From: Caballeronia choica
GTDB lineage: Bacteria; Pseudomonadota; Gammaproteobacteria; Burkholderiales; Burkholderiaceae
Direction of reading: 5' to 3'
Length of the DNA stretch: 54,003 bases
NCBI RefSeq assembly: GCF_001544535.1
Contig: NZ_FCON02000049.1
Span: forward strand, 1-54,003
This document shows positions 1 through 8,215 of the stretch, piece after piece. How positions within the stretch are numbered: position 1 is the stretch's first letter; the number at the start of each line of letters is the position of its first letter. The notes beneath the pieces are model-generated. The model was not told the origin of the DNA, searched no databases, and saw nothing but the letters and a program-made list of their open reading frames with translations. The position numbers and the translations under genes are program-made.

Positions 1-124
1 GCGCGCCTCGTCTACATGCCAACAACGATGAAACCCCGCTAACGACACTCCCCCGGTTGGACCACTCCGAGGGAACGGGCTAGAGGCACATGGCAAGCAT
101 TGGCGGTGGAAAGCTGCTTTCTTT

Positions 125-158
125 GCTTACTTTCTTTGCAGCAGCAAAGAAAGTGAGT
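125..158. repeat. Intergenic hairpin repeat
   Basis: A near-perfect inverted repeat: 14-base arms at 126-139 and 144-157 (one G-T mismatch) around a 4-base loop, flanked by CTTTCTTTG-type sequence and a CCCGCCCC tract. From memory, intergenic elements of this look (TTACTTTCTTTGC / GCAAAGAAAGT) recur across Burkholderia-group genomes. That it is a dispersed family here is inference, because only one copy lies in this window. No protein gene is visible in 1-273. Confidence 0.5.
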
Positions 159-273
159 CCCGCCCCGGACAGGGGCAGAGCAAATAAACCACTAAGAAAA
201 CAAGTTCCATAGAAGCCCAAGCGCATCAAACGGTGTAAACATCACCCCACCCCCCAAGCGCCAGCGACAAAAA

Positions 274-1575
274 TCACGCCACTCTTGAACGCCGCAAGAA
301 CGCAGGAATCGAAGTGACGATATCCGGCTTGCCCTGATTCCCGGCAATATAAGGACTCCACGGTTGCGCGCGAATCGCGGTCTTCGTCTTCCACACGACG
401 TTGAACTGCCCGTCGCCGCGAATCTCGCCGATCATCACCGGCTTGTGCAAATGATGGTTGCCATCCATCGTCAACACGAACCCCGACGGCGCCGCCATTG
501 TCTGGCCGATCATCGCGACGCGCACCTTGTCCACGTCCGCGCTCTTCGCCTTTTCAACCGCCTGCTTCCACATGTGAATGCCGACGAAAGTCGCTTCCAT
601 CGGATCGTTCGTCACCCGCTTCGAGCCGCCCGGCAGGTTCTGCGCCTTGACCCATTCGAACCATTCGGCTTCGAACTTCGTGTTGGTCCCGTTCTTCACC
701 GACATGAAGTAGTTCCACGCCGCAAGGTGTCCGACAAGCGGCTTCGTATCGATGCCGCGCAGTTCCTCCTCGCCGACCGAGAACGCGACGACCGGCACGT
801 CGGTCGCCTTCAGGCCCTGGTTGCCCAGTTCCTTGTAGAACGGTACGTTCGAGTCGCCGTTGATCGTCGAGATGACCGTCGTCTTTCCGCCCTGCGAGAA
901 GGTCTTGATGTTCGCGACGATGGTCTGATAGTCGCTATGTCCGAACGGTGTGTAGACCTCTTGAATATCCTCATCCTTGACTCCCTTCGAGTGGAGGAAG
1001 GCACGCAAAATCTTGTTGGTCGTGCGCGGGTAGACATAGTCGGTGCCGAGCAGGAAGAAGCGCTTGGCGCTCCCGCCCTCAGGCCCCATCAGGTACTCGA
1101 CAGCCGGGATCGCCTGCTGGTTCGGCGCCGCGCCGGTATAGAACACGTTGCGCGACATCTCTTCGCCTTCGTACTGCACCGGATAGAAGAGCAGGCCGTT
1201 GAGTTCCTCGAAGACCGGCAGCACCGACTTGCGCGACACGGAGGTCCAGCAGCCGAATACGACCGCGACCTTGTCCTGCGTGAGAAGCTGGCGCGCCTTC
1301 TCCGCGAAGAGCGGCCAGTTGGACGCCGGGTCGACGACGACCGGCTCGATCTTGCGGCCCATCACGCCGCCGTTCTTGTTGATGTCCGCAATGGTCATGA
1401 GCGCGGTGTCTTTCAGCGACGTCTCGGAGATCGCCATCGTGCCCGACAGGGAATGCAGGATGCCGACCTTGATCGGACCGGTATCGGCGGCTTGTGCTTT
1501 CGATATCGGCAACTGGCCCGCGAGGGCGAGCGCGCCGGACATCGAGCCGAACTTCAGGACACTGCGTCGTTTCAT
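274..1575 (-). CDS. urtA: Urea ABC transporter substrate-binding protein UrtA
   Basis: A 433-residue periplasmic binding protein of the branched-chain amino-acid/amide family (Peripla_BP_5 type), which captures urea or short amides for the UrtBCDE permease. It begins with an export signal that has a twin-arginine look (MKRRSVLKF) and likely cleavage after SKAQA. The mature part opens with IKVGILHSLSGTMA and contains PVQYEGEEMSRNVFYTGA, both typical of UrtA. The ATG at 1575 is preceded by AAGGGGAAAC and beats an upstream in-frame start at 1674, which would place 33 non-signal residues before the signal. The expected urtBCDE genes would lie beyond position 1; 273 bases without a gene follow the stop. 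A sigma-54-like promoter sits upstream (1682-1698). Confidence 0.9.
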   Translation of the reverse strand: MKRRSVLKFGSMSGALALAGQLPISKAQAADTGPIKVGILHSLSGTMAISETSLKDTALMTIADINKNGGVMGRKIEPVVVDPASNWPLFAEKARQLLTQDKVAVVFGCWTSVSRKSVLPVFEELNGLLFYPVQYEGEEMSRNVFYTGAAPNQQAIPAVEYLMGPEGGSAKRFFLLGTDYVYPRTTNKILRAFLHSKGVKDEDIQEVYTPFGHSDYQTIVANIKTFSQGGKTTVISTINGDSNVPFYKELGNQGLKATDVPVVAFSVGEEELRGIDTKPLVGHLAAWNYFMSVKNGTNTKFEAEWFEWVKAQNLPGGSKRVTNDPMEATFVGIHMWKQAVEKAKSADVDKVRVAMIGQTMAAPSGFVLTMDGNHHLHKPVMIGEIRGDGQFNVVWKTKTAIRAQPWSPYIAGNQGKPDIVTSIPAFLRRSRVA

Positions 1576-1681
1576 GTGTTTCCCCTTGCCGATATGTTGT
1601 GATGAGCCTGACGTGAGCCTGGGACCCAAGCATGTTCTGGCTGGCAGTCCGCCGTTGGCGGACAAGCAGCGCATTTCTTAC

Positions 1682-1698
1682 TGCAAGGGATATGCCAA
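1682..1698 (-). promoter_or_regulatory. Sigma-54-type promoter for urtA
   Basis: Read on the minus strand, this is TTGGCATATCCCTTGCA. The -24 GG and -12 GC elements are 10 bases apart, matching YTGGCACGNNNNTTGCW apart from the less conserved centre. It would start transcription about 95 bases before urtA. A half-site resembling NtrC boxes (TTTTGGTGCA, 1782-1791) lies about 85 bases further upstream. Nitrogen-limitation control is inferred from family knowledge. Confidence 0.55.
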
Positions 1699-1881
1699 TC
1701 TGCAACAGATGCTGAATTGGCGCGGGTTTGTGAGGCGCGAGGGCGTGCGGGGCCATCGGCTTTTCAGGCGGCGGTGGGGCGTTTTGGTGCATTGCGGGGA
1801 GGGCGTGCCTCTCGACGGTGCGTGGCGGCGCCTCGCTGAGGCCTTGCTGCTTTTGTCTTTCTATATGGCGGAACAAAGAAA

Positions 1882-1910
1882 AAGGGCTTCTGTCGCAGAC
1901 AGAAGCCCTT
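1882..1910 (-). terminator. Rho-independent terminator of the ALDH-SDR-MFS operon
   Basis: Perfect 13-base inverted repeat (1882-1894 with 1898-1910) around a 3-base loop. Read on the minus strand it is followed by TTTTTCTTTG. It lies just downstream of the MFS stop. The rest of 1576-1881 holds only the urtA promoter region and no convincing gene. Confidence 0.85.
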
Positions 1911-1939
1911 GGGTCAGGCTGGTTCCCGGCGTGCGGGCG

Positions 1940-3256
1940 TCAGCGATTGACTGTCCGCGCCGGAACGCTCAACACGAGCAGCGCGCCGAGGATCAGGAAT
2001 CCCGAGAGCATATACATCCCGCTCGAATTCGAGGCCGTCACCTGCTTGAGCCAGCCGACGAGATACGGGCTCAGGAACCCCGCGAGATTCCCGAGCGAGT
2101 TGATCATCGCGATGCCGGCGGCCGCGCCCGTGCCCGCGAGGAACGCCGTCGGCAGGCTCCAGAAGAGCGGCAGCGTCGTCAGGATGCCCATCGTCCCGAG
2201 CGTGAGACCGAGCATCGCGAGCGGCGTGTTGTTCGCCCAGATCACGGAGAGCACCAGCCCGATCGAGCCGACCAGCGCCGGGATCGCGATGTGCCAGCGG
2301 CGCTCGCCGCGCCTGTCGGCGCTCCTCGCGACGAGCAGCATCGCGACCACCGCCGCGCCGTACGGAATCGCGGAAAGCAGGCCGATGGAGAGCGCATCGG
2401 TGACGCCGGTCGCCTTGATGATCGTCGGCAGCCAGAAGCTCACGCCGTAGAGGCCCATCACGAACGAGAAGTAGATCAGGCTCATCAGCCACACGCGCGG
2501 GCTCGACAGGATCTTGCCGATCGGCATGTCTTCCTTCTCGACGTTGTCCGCGACGATGTTGCGCTCCAGCAGGTCGCGCTCTTCAGCCGTGAGCCACTTT
2601 GCTTTCGCGATGCGGTCGTCGAGCATGATGAGCACCAGGATGCCGACGACGATCGACGGAATCCCTTCCAGCAGCAGCAGCCATTGCCAGCCGTGCCAGT
2701 TGTTCGTCCCGTCGAAGTTCTTCATGATCCAGCCCGACACCGGCCCGCCGATCAGGCCGGAGAGCGCGATCGCCGTCATGAAGAGCGTGGTCATGCGCCC
2801 GCGCCGGTGCGCCGGATACCAGTAGGTGAGGTACAGGATGATGCCGGGAAAGAACCCGGCCTCCGCGACGCCGAGGAGGAAGCGCATGACGTAGAACATC
2901 GTCGGCGTGGTGATGAACATCGTGAGCGCCGAGATGATGCCCCACGTGATCATGATCCGCGCGATCCAGACCCGCGCGCCGACCTTGTGCAGGATCACGT
3001 TGCTCGGAATCTCGAAGATGAAGTAGCCGAAGAAGAAGATCCCGGCGCCGAAGCCGTAGACGGCGTCCGACAGACCCAGGTCGGTGCTCATCTGCAGCTT
3101 CGCGAAGCCGACGTTCACGCGATCCAGGTACGCGACCACGTAGCAGATCAGGAGCAGCGGCGAAAGGCGCCACGCGACCTTGCGATAAGTGGCTTCTTCG
3201 AACGCGGAAGGCGCCCCCGCGCCGGGGCGCGGCAGGGGATTGGCGGTGCTGGCCAT
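1940..3256 (-). CDS. MFS transporter, anion:cation symporter (ACS) family
   Basis: A 438-residue major facilitator protein with 12 predicted membrane helices. The first helix carries the ACS-family sequence CYVVAYLDRVNVGFAKLQM, followed by IPSNVILHKVGAR and a loop-2/3 region with GVAEAGFFPG. ACS members import organic anions such as phthalate, sugar acids and hydroxy acids; the substrate here is unknown. The ATG at 3256 has GGAG about 8 bases upstream; the longer open frame before it is a shadow of the SDR and ALDH genes. It is last in a minus-strand operon after an aldehyde dehydrogenase and an SDR, so it probably imports the compound they oxidise. A terminator follows. Confidence 0.9.
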   Translation of the reverse strand: MASTANPLPRPGAGAPSAFEEATYRKVAWRLSPLLLICYVVAYLDRVNVGFAKLQMSTDLGLSDAVYGFGAGIFFFGYFIFEIPSNVILHKVGARVWIARIMITWGIISALTMFITTPTMFYVMRFLLGVAEAGFFPGIILYLTYWYPAHRRGRMTTLFMTAIALSGLIGGPVSGWIMKNFDGTNNWHGWQWLLLLEGIPSIVVGILVLIMLDDRIAKAKWLTAEERDLLERNIVADNVEKEDMPIGKILSSPRVWLMSLIYFSFVMGLYGVSFWLPTIIKATGVTDALSIGLLSAIPYGAAVVAMLLVARSADRRGERRWHIAIPALVGSIGLVLSVIWANNTPLAMLGLTLGTMGILTTLPLFWSLPTAFLAGTGAAAGIAMINSLGNLAGFLSPYLVGWLKQVTASNSSGMYMLSGFLILGALLVLSVPARTVNR

Positions 3257-3405
3257 GCTTGTCTCCTCGATTTTTTTAGGTGAAATGGTTCTGTAAAGAA
3301 GAACCCGATGCTGCTGGATTCTAGCCGCTTGGTTGGGCGCCAAGCGGCTAATCCTGATGGGGAAAACACCGATGAACGAACGCTGGTGCGCTCGTTCCGT
3401 GGCCT

Positions 3406-4164
3406 TCACACGCAGCGTCCGCCGTCGACTTCGAGGCTCACGCCGGTGATGAATTCGGCGTCGTCGGAGGCGAGGTAGAGCGCGGCGTTCGCGATGTCCT
3501 GCGGCGTCGAGAGACGCCCGAGCGGAATCGTCGCGAGGAATTTCTGGCGGTTCGCGGGCGTGTCCTCCATGCCCATGAATTCGGACAGCAGCCCGGTTTC
3601 GCCCATCACCGGATTGATGCAGTTCACGCGAATCCGGTCCGGCCCGAGTTCCACGGCGAGCGCCTTGCTCGCGATGATCACCGCCGCCTTGCTGCCGTTG
3701 TACCAGACGAGGCCGGGACGCGGCCGCACGCCCGCCGTCGACGCGATATTGATGAACACGCCGCCGCCCTGTGCGCGGAAGTACGGCACGAACTGCTCGA
3801 CGCTCCAGTAGAGGCTCTTCACGTTGACCGCGTAGACGCGGTCGAACTCGGCTTCCGTCACGTCCAGCACCGGCTTGTTGCGGTGCGTCGTGCCGGCGTT
3901 GTTCACGACGACCTGCACGCTGCCGAAGTCTTCGATCGCTGCATCGAAGAGCGTCTTCCAGTCGTCGCGCTTCGTGACGTCGCCGGCCACCGAGATCGCG
4001 CGGCCTCCAGCCAGCGCGATTTCGCTTGCCACGCGCTCGGCGGCCGGCCCGTTCAGATCGTTCACCACGACGTTCGCCCCTTCGCGCGCGAACGTCTTCG
4101 CGATGCCCTCGCCGAAGCCCGAGCCGCCGCCGGTCACGATCGTCGTTTTGCCTTGCAGTCGCAT
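3406..4164 (-). CDS. SDR family NAD(P)-dependent oxidoreductase
   Basis: A classical short-chain dehydrogenase of 252 residues. It has the Rossmann glycine motif TGGGSGFGEG near the N-terminus, an acidic residue at the end of beta-2 (VVNDLN) that suggests NAD preference, the NNAG motif, a catalytic Ser in NIASTAG and YNGSK as the YxxxK pair. The PLGRL..PQDIANAALYLASD and GVSLEVDGG blocks are typical of the 3-oxoacyl-ACP-reductase-like group. The ATG has AGGAGA 6 bases upstream. It lies 21 bases after the aldehyde dehydrogenase and 149 bases before the MFS gene. A sequential alcohol/polyol to aldehyde to acid oxidation is plausible but the substrate cannot be told. Confidence 0.9.
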   Translation of the reverse strand: MRLQGKTTIVTGGGSGFGEGIAKTFAREGANVVVNDLNGPAAERVASEIALAGGRAISVAGDVTKRDDWKTLFDAAIEDFGSVQVVVNNAGTTHRNKPVLDVTEAEFDRVYAVNVKSLYWSVEQFVPYFRAQGGGVFINIASTAGVRPRPGLVWYNGSKAAVIIASKALAVELGPDRIRVNCINPVMGETGLLSEFMGMEDTPANRQKFLATIPLGRLSTPQDIANAALYLASDDAEFITGVSLEVDGGRCV

Positions 4165-4185
4165 GTTGTCTCCTGGTGGTTTGTT

Positions 4186-5625
4186 TTAGCCGTGCTTGAT
4201 TGCAATCGTCTTGAGAACCGTGAAGCCATAAAGCGCCTCGAAGCCTTTCTCGCGGCCGTGCCCCGAATGCTTGACGCCGCCGAACGGCAGTTCGACGCCG
4301 CCGCCCGCGCCGTAGTTGTTGATGAACACCTGTCCCGAGCGCACGCGCCGCGCGAGGCGCATCTGGCGTCCGCCGTCGCGCGTCCAGATGCCGGCCACCA
4401 GCCCGTAGTTCGTGTCGTTGGCGAGCCTGAGCGCATCGTCTTCGGTATCGAACGGCATCGCGGCGAGCACCGGGCCGAACACTTCCTCGCGCGCGAGTCG
4501 GTGAGTCGGCGGGACGTCGCGCAGCAAAGTGGGCGCCTGATAGAAGCCCGCTTCCGGCGCGTCCGATACCACTTCGCCGTGCGCGGCCATCGCAATGCCG
4601 TCGTGCTGCGCATCGGAGAGGAAATCCCACACGCGCTGTTGCTGCTTCGCGCTGATGAGCGGCCCGCAGTCGAGGTCGAGCTTGCTCGGGCCCACCTTCA
4701 GTTCGGAAAACGCCTCCGCGAGCCGCGCGAGCAACGGCTCGTACGCCGCGCGCTCGATCAGCACGCGGCTGCCCGCCGAGCACGTCTGGCCCGCGTTCTG
4801 CACGATCGCCGCGACGAGCACGGGTAGCGCGGCGTCGAAATCGGCGTCGGCGAAGACGATCTGCGGCGACTTCCCGCCGAGTTCGAGCGTCACGGGGACG
4901 TGGTTGTCGGCGGCCATCTTGACGACCGCCGCGCCGGTAGCGGGCGAGCCGGTGAACGAAATGTGGTCGATGCCCGGATGCCGCGCGAGCGCCGCGCCCG
5001 CCTCGTAGCCGTAGCCCGTGACGATGTTCAGCGTGCCGTCGGGCAGGCCCGCTTCCGCCGCGAGTTCGGCGATGCGCAGGACCGACATGCACGCGTCCTC
5101 GGCCGGCTTCACCACGCACGCGTTGCCGGCCGCGAGCGCCGCCGCGACGCTGCGCCCGAAAATCTGCAGCGGGTAGTTCCACGGCACGATGTGGCCGGTC
5201 ACGCCATGCGGCTCGCGGATTGTCAACACCGTGTAGCCGGTCTGGTAGGGGAGGGTCTCGCCGTGCAGCTTGTCGGCGGCGCCCGCGTAGAACTCGAAGT
5301 AGCGCGCGATGCCGGCCGCGTCCGCATGCGCCTGCTTGAGCGGCTTGCCGGTGTCGCGCGCTTCGAGTTGCGCGATCTCGTCGTGGCACGCGCCGATCAG
5401 CATCGACAGGCGCGCGAGGATGCGTCCGCGGTCGGCGGCGCTCGTGTGGCCCCACGGACCGTCGTAGGCGGCGCGGGCGGACTTCACGGCGCGGTCGATG
5501 TCGGCGGCGTTGCCGCGCGCGAGTTGCGCGAACATTTGGCCGTCGGAGGGATCGATCACGGGTATGGTTTCGCCGACGGCCGGCGCGACCCATCGGTTGC
5601 CGATGAAATGCTTCGCTTCTTCCAT
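4186..5625 (-). CDS. NAD-dependent aldehyde dehydrogenase family protein
   Basis: A 479-residue soluble ALDH superfamily enzyme that oxidises an aldehyde to the acid with NAD(P)+. Catalytic residues are visible: Glu248 in LELGGKSPQ and Cys282 in NAGQTCSAG, with the usual 34-residue spacing. FTGSPATG (cofactor site) and EEVFGPVLAAMPF are also present. The ATG at 5625 has a perfect AAGGAGGA about 6 bases upstream, so the in-frame extension to 5763 is rejected. It is first gene of the ALDH-SDR-MFS operon and divergent from ppa. Betaine-aldehyde-like or semialdehyde substrates are possible, and I would not choose between them. Confidence 0.92.
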   Translation of the reverse strand: MEEAKHFIGNRWVAPAVGETIPVIDPSDGQMFAQLARGNAADIDRAVKSARAAYDGPWGHTSAADRGRILARLSMLIGACHDEIAQLEARDTGKPLKQAHADAAGIARYFEFYAGAADKLHGETLPYQTGYTVLTIREPHGVTGHIVPWNYPLQIFGRSVAAALAAGNACVVKPAEDACMSVLRIAELAAEAGLPDGTLNIVTGYGYEAGAALARHPGIDHISFTGSPATGAAVVKMAADNHVPVTLELGGKSPQIVFADADFDAALPVLVAAIVQNAGQTCSAGSRVLIERAAYEPLLARLAEAFSELKVGPSKLDLDCGPLISAKQQQRVWDFLSDAQHDGIAMAAHGEVVSDAPEAGFYQAPTLLRDVPPTHRLAREEVFGPVLAAMPFDTEDDALRLANDTNYGLVAGIWTRDGGRQMRLARRVRSGQVFINNYGAGGGVELPFGGVKHSGHGREKGFEALYGFTVLKTIAIKHG

Positions 5626-5750
5626 GCGTTGTTCCTCCTTACTCTGGTCCCATGCAAATCGCGGTTCCCTGGCTTCGGCACGCGTCTCGCGTGACCACAC
5701 AGCCCGATTATCGCGCCATCGGACGAGTCTGATCGCGTGCCTCGATTGGC

Positions 5751-5756
5751 TATAAT
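5751..5756 (+). promoter_or_regulatory. Candidate -10 box for ppa
   Basis: A perfect TATAAT lies 134 bases before the ppa start in the divergent ALDH/ppa intergenic region. No good TTGACA-like box sits 16-18 bases upstream, so only the -10 is claimed. Confidence 0.4.
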
Positions 5757-5889
5757 GACGCATTCGCGCATTTTCTTGCTTCTCTTGCGCGCGGGGCGCA
5801 GTGTCAACGCGTGGCCGGCGGCGCCCGTCGCCACGTCAGGCGGTGCGCGTCATCCGGCTTCAGAACCTCAACTTTCTCAGAGAGCGCTC

Positions 5890-6417
5890 ATGAGCTTCAA
5901 TAACGTACCCCCGGGCAAGGATCTTCCGCAGGATTTCAACGTCATCATCGAAATCCCCGCGCAAAGCGATCCGGTCAAATATGAAGCGGACAAGGACATG
6001 GGCCTGCTCGTCGTCGACCGCTTCATCAGCACCGGCATGCGCTACCCGGCCAACTACGGCTTCATCCCGCAGACGCTTTCCGGCGACGGCGATCCGGTCG
6101 ACGTGCTCGTCATCACGCCGTTTCCGCTGCTGGCGGGCTCGGTGGTTCGCGCACGCGCGCTCGGCATGTTGCAGATGACGGACGAAGCGGGCGTCGATGC
6201 GAAGCTCGTCGCCGTCTGTCACGACAAGATCTGCCCGATGACGGCGCACATGAAGTCGGTCGACGACGTGCCCGAATACCTGAAGGACCAGATCAAGCAC
6301 TTCTTCGAGCAGTACAAGGCGCTCGAAAAGGGCAAGTGGGTGAAGGTCGAAGGCTGGGCGGGCGTCGATGCCGCGCTCAAGGAAATCACGGACGGCGTCG
6401 CGAACTACAAGAAGTAA
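5890..6417 (+). CDS. ppa: Inorganic pyrophosphatase
   Basis: Cytoplasmic family I inorganic pyrophosphatase, 175 residues, the normal bacterial length. It hydrolyses pyrophosphate to two phosphates and so pulls biosynthetic reactions forward. Recognisable are the N-terminal [14 protein letters not shown] with its metal/PPi ligands, [12 protein letters not shown], and the signature [10 protein letters not shown] (the D-x-D-P-x-D metal site). The ATG at 5890 begins the conserved [13 protein letters not shown]; the open frame upstream has no coding character. It converges on the GIY-YIG gene and ends at a strong terminator. Confidence 0.97.
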   Translation: MSFNNVPPGKDLPQDFNVIIEIPAQSDPVKYEADKDMGLLVVDRFISTGMRYPANYGFIPQTLSGDGDPVDVLVITPFPLLAGSVVRARALGMLQMTDEAGVDAKLVAVCHDKICPMTAHMKSVDDVPEYLKDQIKHFFEQYKALEKGKWVKVEGWAGVDAALKEITDGVANYKK

Positions 6418-6445
6418 GCGGGTCGGTTCGGACGGTCGCAAACCA

Positions 6446-6481
6446 AAAGGCCGCGCGTGCTTCGAAGCACGCGCGGCCTTT
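6446..6481. terminator. Bidirectional terminator between ppa and GIY-YIG gene
   Basis: A perfect 36-base palindrome folds into a stem of about 15 base pairs with a TTCG-type loop; A-rich on the left and T-rich on the right. It serves both converging genes. Confidence 0.85.
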
Positions 6482-6502
6482 CGTATTTTCGGCGCCGGTG
6501 CG

Positions 6503-6808
6503 CTAGGCAGCGCTTTCGGCGTCATCCGTTTCTTCACGCACCGGGACGACAGTCTCCAGTGTGCGCACGCCCGCGATCAGCGCGCGCTTCTCGATCGCGC
6601 TCAACCGCTTGACCCAATACTCGGCGCGCGACGCCTCCGATCTGCCCGTCAGTTCGAACGAAGCCAGCACCCGCAGCGGTTTGCGCGAACGCGTATAACG
6701 CGCGCCCTTGCCGCTCGAATGCTTTTCGAAGCGCGCGTCGACATCGGTCGCGATGCCGGTGTAGATGCTGCCATCGGAACATTCGATCAGGTACAGGAAC
6801 CACGGCAT
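6503..6808 (-). CDS. GIY-YIG nuclease family protein (UPF0213-like)
   Basis: A small single-domain GIY-YIG protein of 101 residues, UvrC-N / YhbQ-like. The motif appears as LYLIECSDGSIYTGI, followed by the conserved Arg in DVDARFEKH and a late Glu in SRAEYWVKRL. These small family members are probable structure-specific DNA endonucleases; the biological role of this one is unknown. I chose the ATG at 6808 because MPWFLYLIEC is where family members normally begin. An ATG at 6853 and a GTG at 6868 are in frame and no start has a clear ribosome-binding site. Confidence 0.85.
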   Translation of the reverse strand: MPWFLYLIECSDGSIYTGIATDVDARFEKHSSGKGARYTRSRKPLRVLASFELTGRSEASRAEYWVKRLSAIEKRALIAGVRTLETVVPVREETDDAESAA

Positions 6809-7011
6809 GGCGTCGTGCGGTTGCTCGCGAGGAAAGGCGGGATTGCCGCGCATTATCGCCGAGAGCACCGCTTTGGGGCGAACTCAAAGCGAACTGCCTA
6901 CGACTGCCCGGACGGCGCGTTTTTTCGACATGCGCGAGAATAAGCCCTTTCGCGGCGCGCGCCGCTCGTCAGTCGCGGCGCCGCGCATCGTTTATCCAGC
7001 GAGGAAGGCTC

Positions 7012-8154
7012 TTGAATCGCGACGTCGAAATACATGTGGTCGATACACTCGAAGGCGTCACCGTGCACGACTGGAACCGGCTCGCCGGCGACAATCCATT
7101 CGTGCGTCACGCGTTCCTGTCGGCGCTGCAGGACACGCGCTGCGCGATCGCGCGCACCGGCTGGCGCGCGCAGCATCTGCTGCTCAAGCGCGGCGGCCAG
7201 CTTGCCGGCGCGATGCCGCTCTATCTGAAGTCGCACTCGCGCGGCGAATACGTGTTCGATCACGCGTGGGCCGATGCCTTCGAGCGCCACGGCATCCGCT
7301 ACTACCCGAAGGCTTTGTCCGCGGTGCCGTTTTCGCCCGTGACGGGTCCGCGCCTGCTCGCGGCGAATCACGAAGACCGCGTGATGCTCGCGCGTGGTGC
7401 AATCGAGTTGACGAAGCGCCTCGGTCTCTCGTCGCTGCATGTGCTGTTTCCGCAGGCGGAGGATCTCGAAGCGCTGACCGATGCGGGCTACATGCTGCGC
7501 GAAGGCGTGCAGTTCCATTGGGAGAATCTGCCCGGCGACGGCTACGGGAACTTCGCCGCCTTCCTCGCGACGATGAGTCACGACAAGCGCAAGAAGGTGA
7601 AGCAGGACCGCCGCCACGTGACCGACGCCGGCGTGACCTACACGTGGCTGCGCGGGGCACAAATCGACGACGAAGCGCTCGACTTCTTCTACTCTTGTTA
7701 TGAGAACACGTACCGCGAGCACTGGAACCCGCCGTACCTGACGCGCGAGTTCTTCGCGCAGATTCACGCGGCCGCGCCCGAGAGCGTGCTGCTCGTGATC
7801 GCCGAAGCCGATGGCGAACGGCTCGCGTGCGCGCTGAACATGATCGGCGGCGACGTGATGTACGGGCGCTACTGGGGCACGCGCCAGTTCGTGTCGGGGC
7901 TGCACTTCGAGACGTGCTACATGCAGGGGATCGAATATTGCATCGAGCACGGGCTCGCTCGTTTCGAGGGCGGCGCGCAGGGCGTGCACAAGATGTCGCG
8001 CGGACTGCTGCCGACGCCGACATGGTCCGCGCACTGGATCGCCGACCGCCGCTTCGCGCATGCGATCGGCGAGTTCCTCGACGCGGAAACCGCCGCGATG
8101 GACCAGCACATCGAAGAGCTGGAAGCGCATACGCCGTTCAGGAAAAAGACGTAA
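7012..8154 (+). CDS. GNAT-fold protein of the DUF482 / FemAB-like family
   Basis: A 380-residue protein of the Pfam PF04339 type (peptidoglycan-biosynthesis-like, GNAT superfamily). Family marks are DWNRLAGDNPFVRHAFLSAL at the N-terminus, YLKSHSRGEYVFDHAWADA, FPQ then a HWEN core, KKVKQDRR, and YYSCYxNTYREHWNPPYLTREFF-like sequence in the middle. The true substrate of the family is not established; an acyl- or aminoacyl-transferase role is inferred from the fold. The start is TTG at 7012 with GAGGAAGG just 3 bases upstream; no in-frame ATG lies close by. It is followed by nadE after 61 bases. Confidence 0.82.
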   Translation: MNRDVEIHVVDTLEGVTVHDWNRLAGDNPFVRHAFLSALQDTRCAIARTGWRAQHLLLKRGGQLAGAMPLYLKSHSRGEYVFDHAWADAFERHGIRYYPKALSAVPFSPVTGPRLLAANHEDRVMLARGAIELTKRLGLSSLHVLFPQAEDLEALTDAGYMLREGVQFHWENLPGDGYGNFAAFLATMSHDKRKKVKQDRRHVTDAGVTYTWLRGAQIDDEALDFFYSCYENTYREHWNPPYLTREFFAQIHAAAPESVLLVIAEADGERLACALNMIGGDVMYGRYWGTRQFVSGLHFETCYMQGIEYCIEHGLARFEGGAQGVHKMSRGLLPTPTWSAHWIADRRFAHAIGEFLDAETAAMDQHIEELEAHTPFRKKT

Positions 8155-8215
8155 ACCCGCATGCGATAATCGTTTGCCTTCGAGCCCCGTTTCAGCGCAT
8201 CCCTCACTTGCCGAC

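Noticed and set aside
1940-5593. A 1217-codon minus-strand open frame
   Set aside because: Only the last 438 codons are a real protein (MFS). The rest lies antisense or out of frame to ALDH and SDR genes and is Arg-rich, typical of GC-rich shadows.
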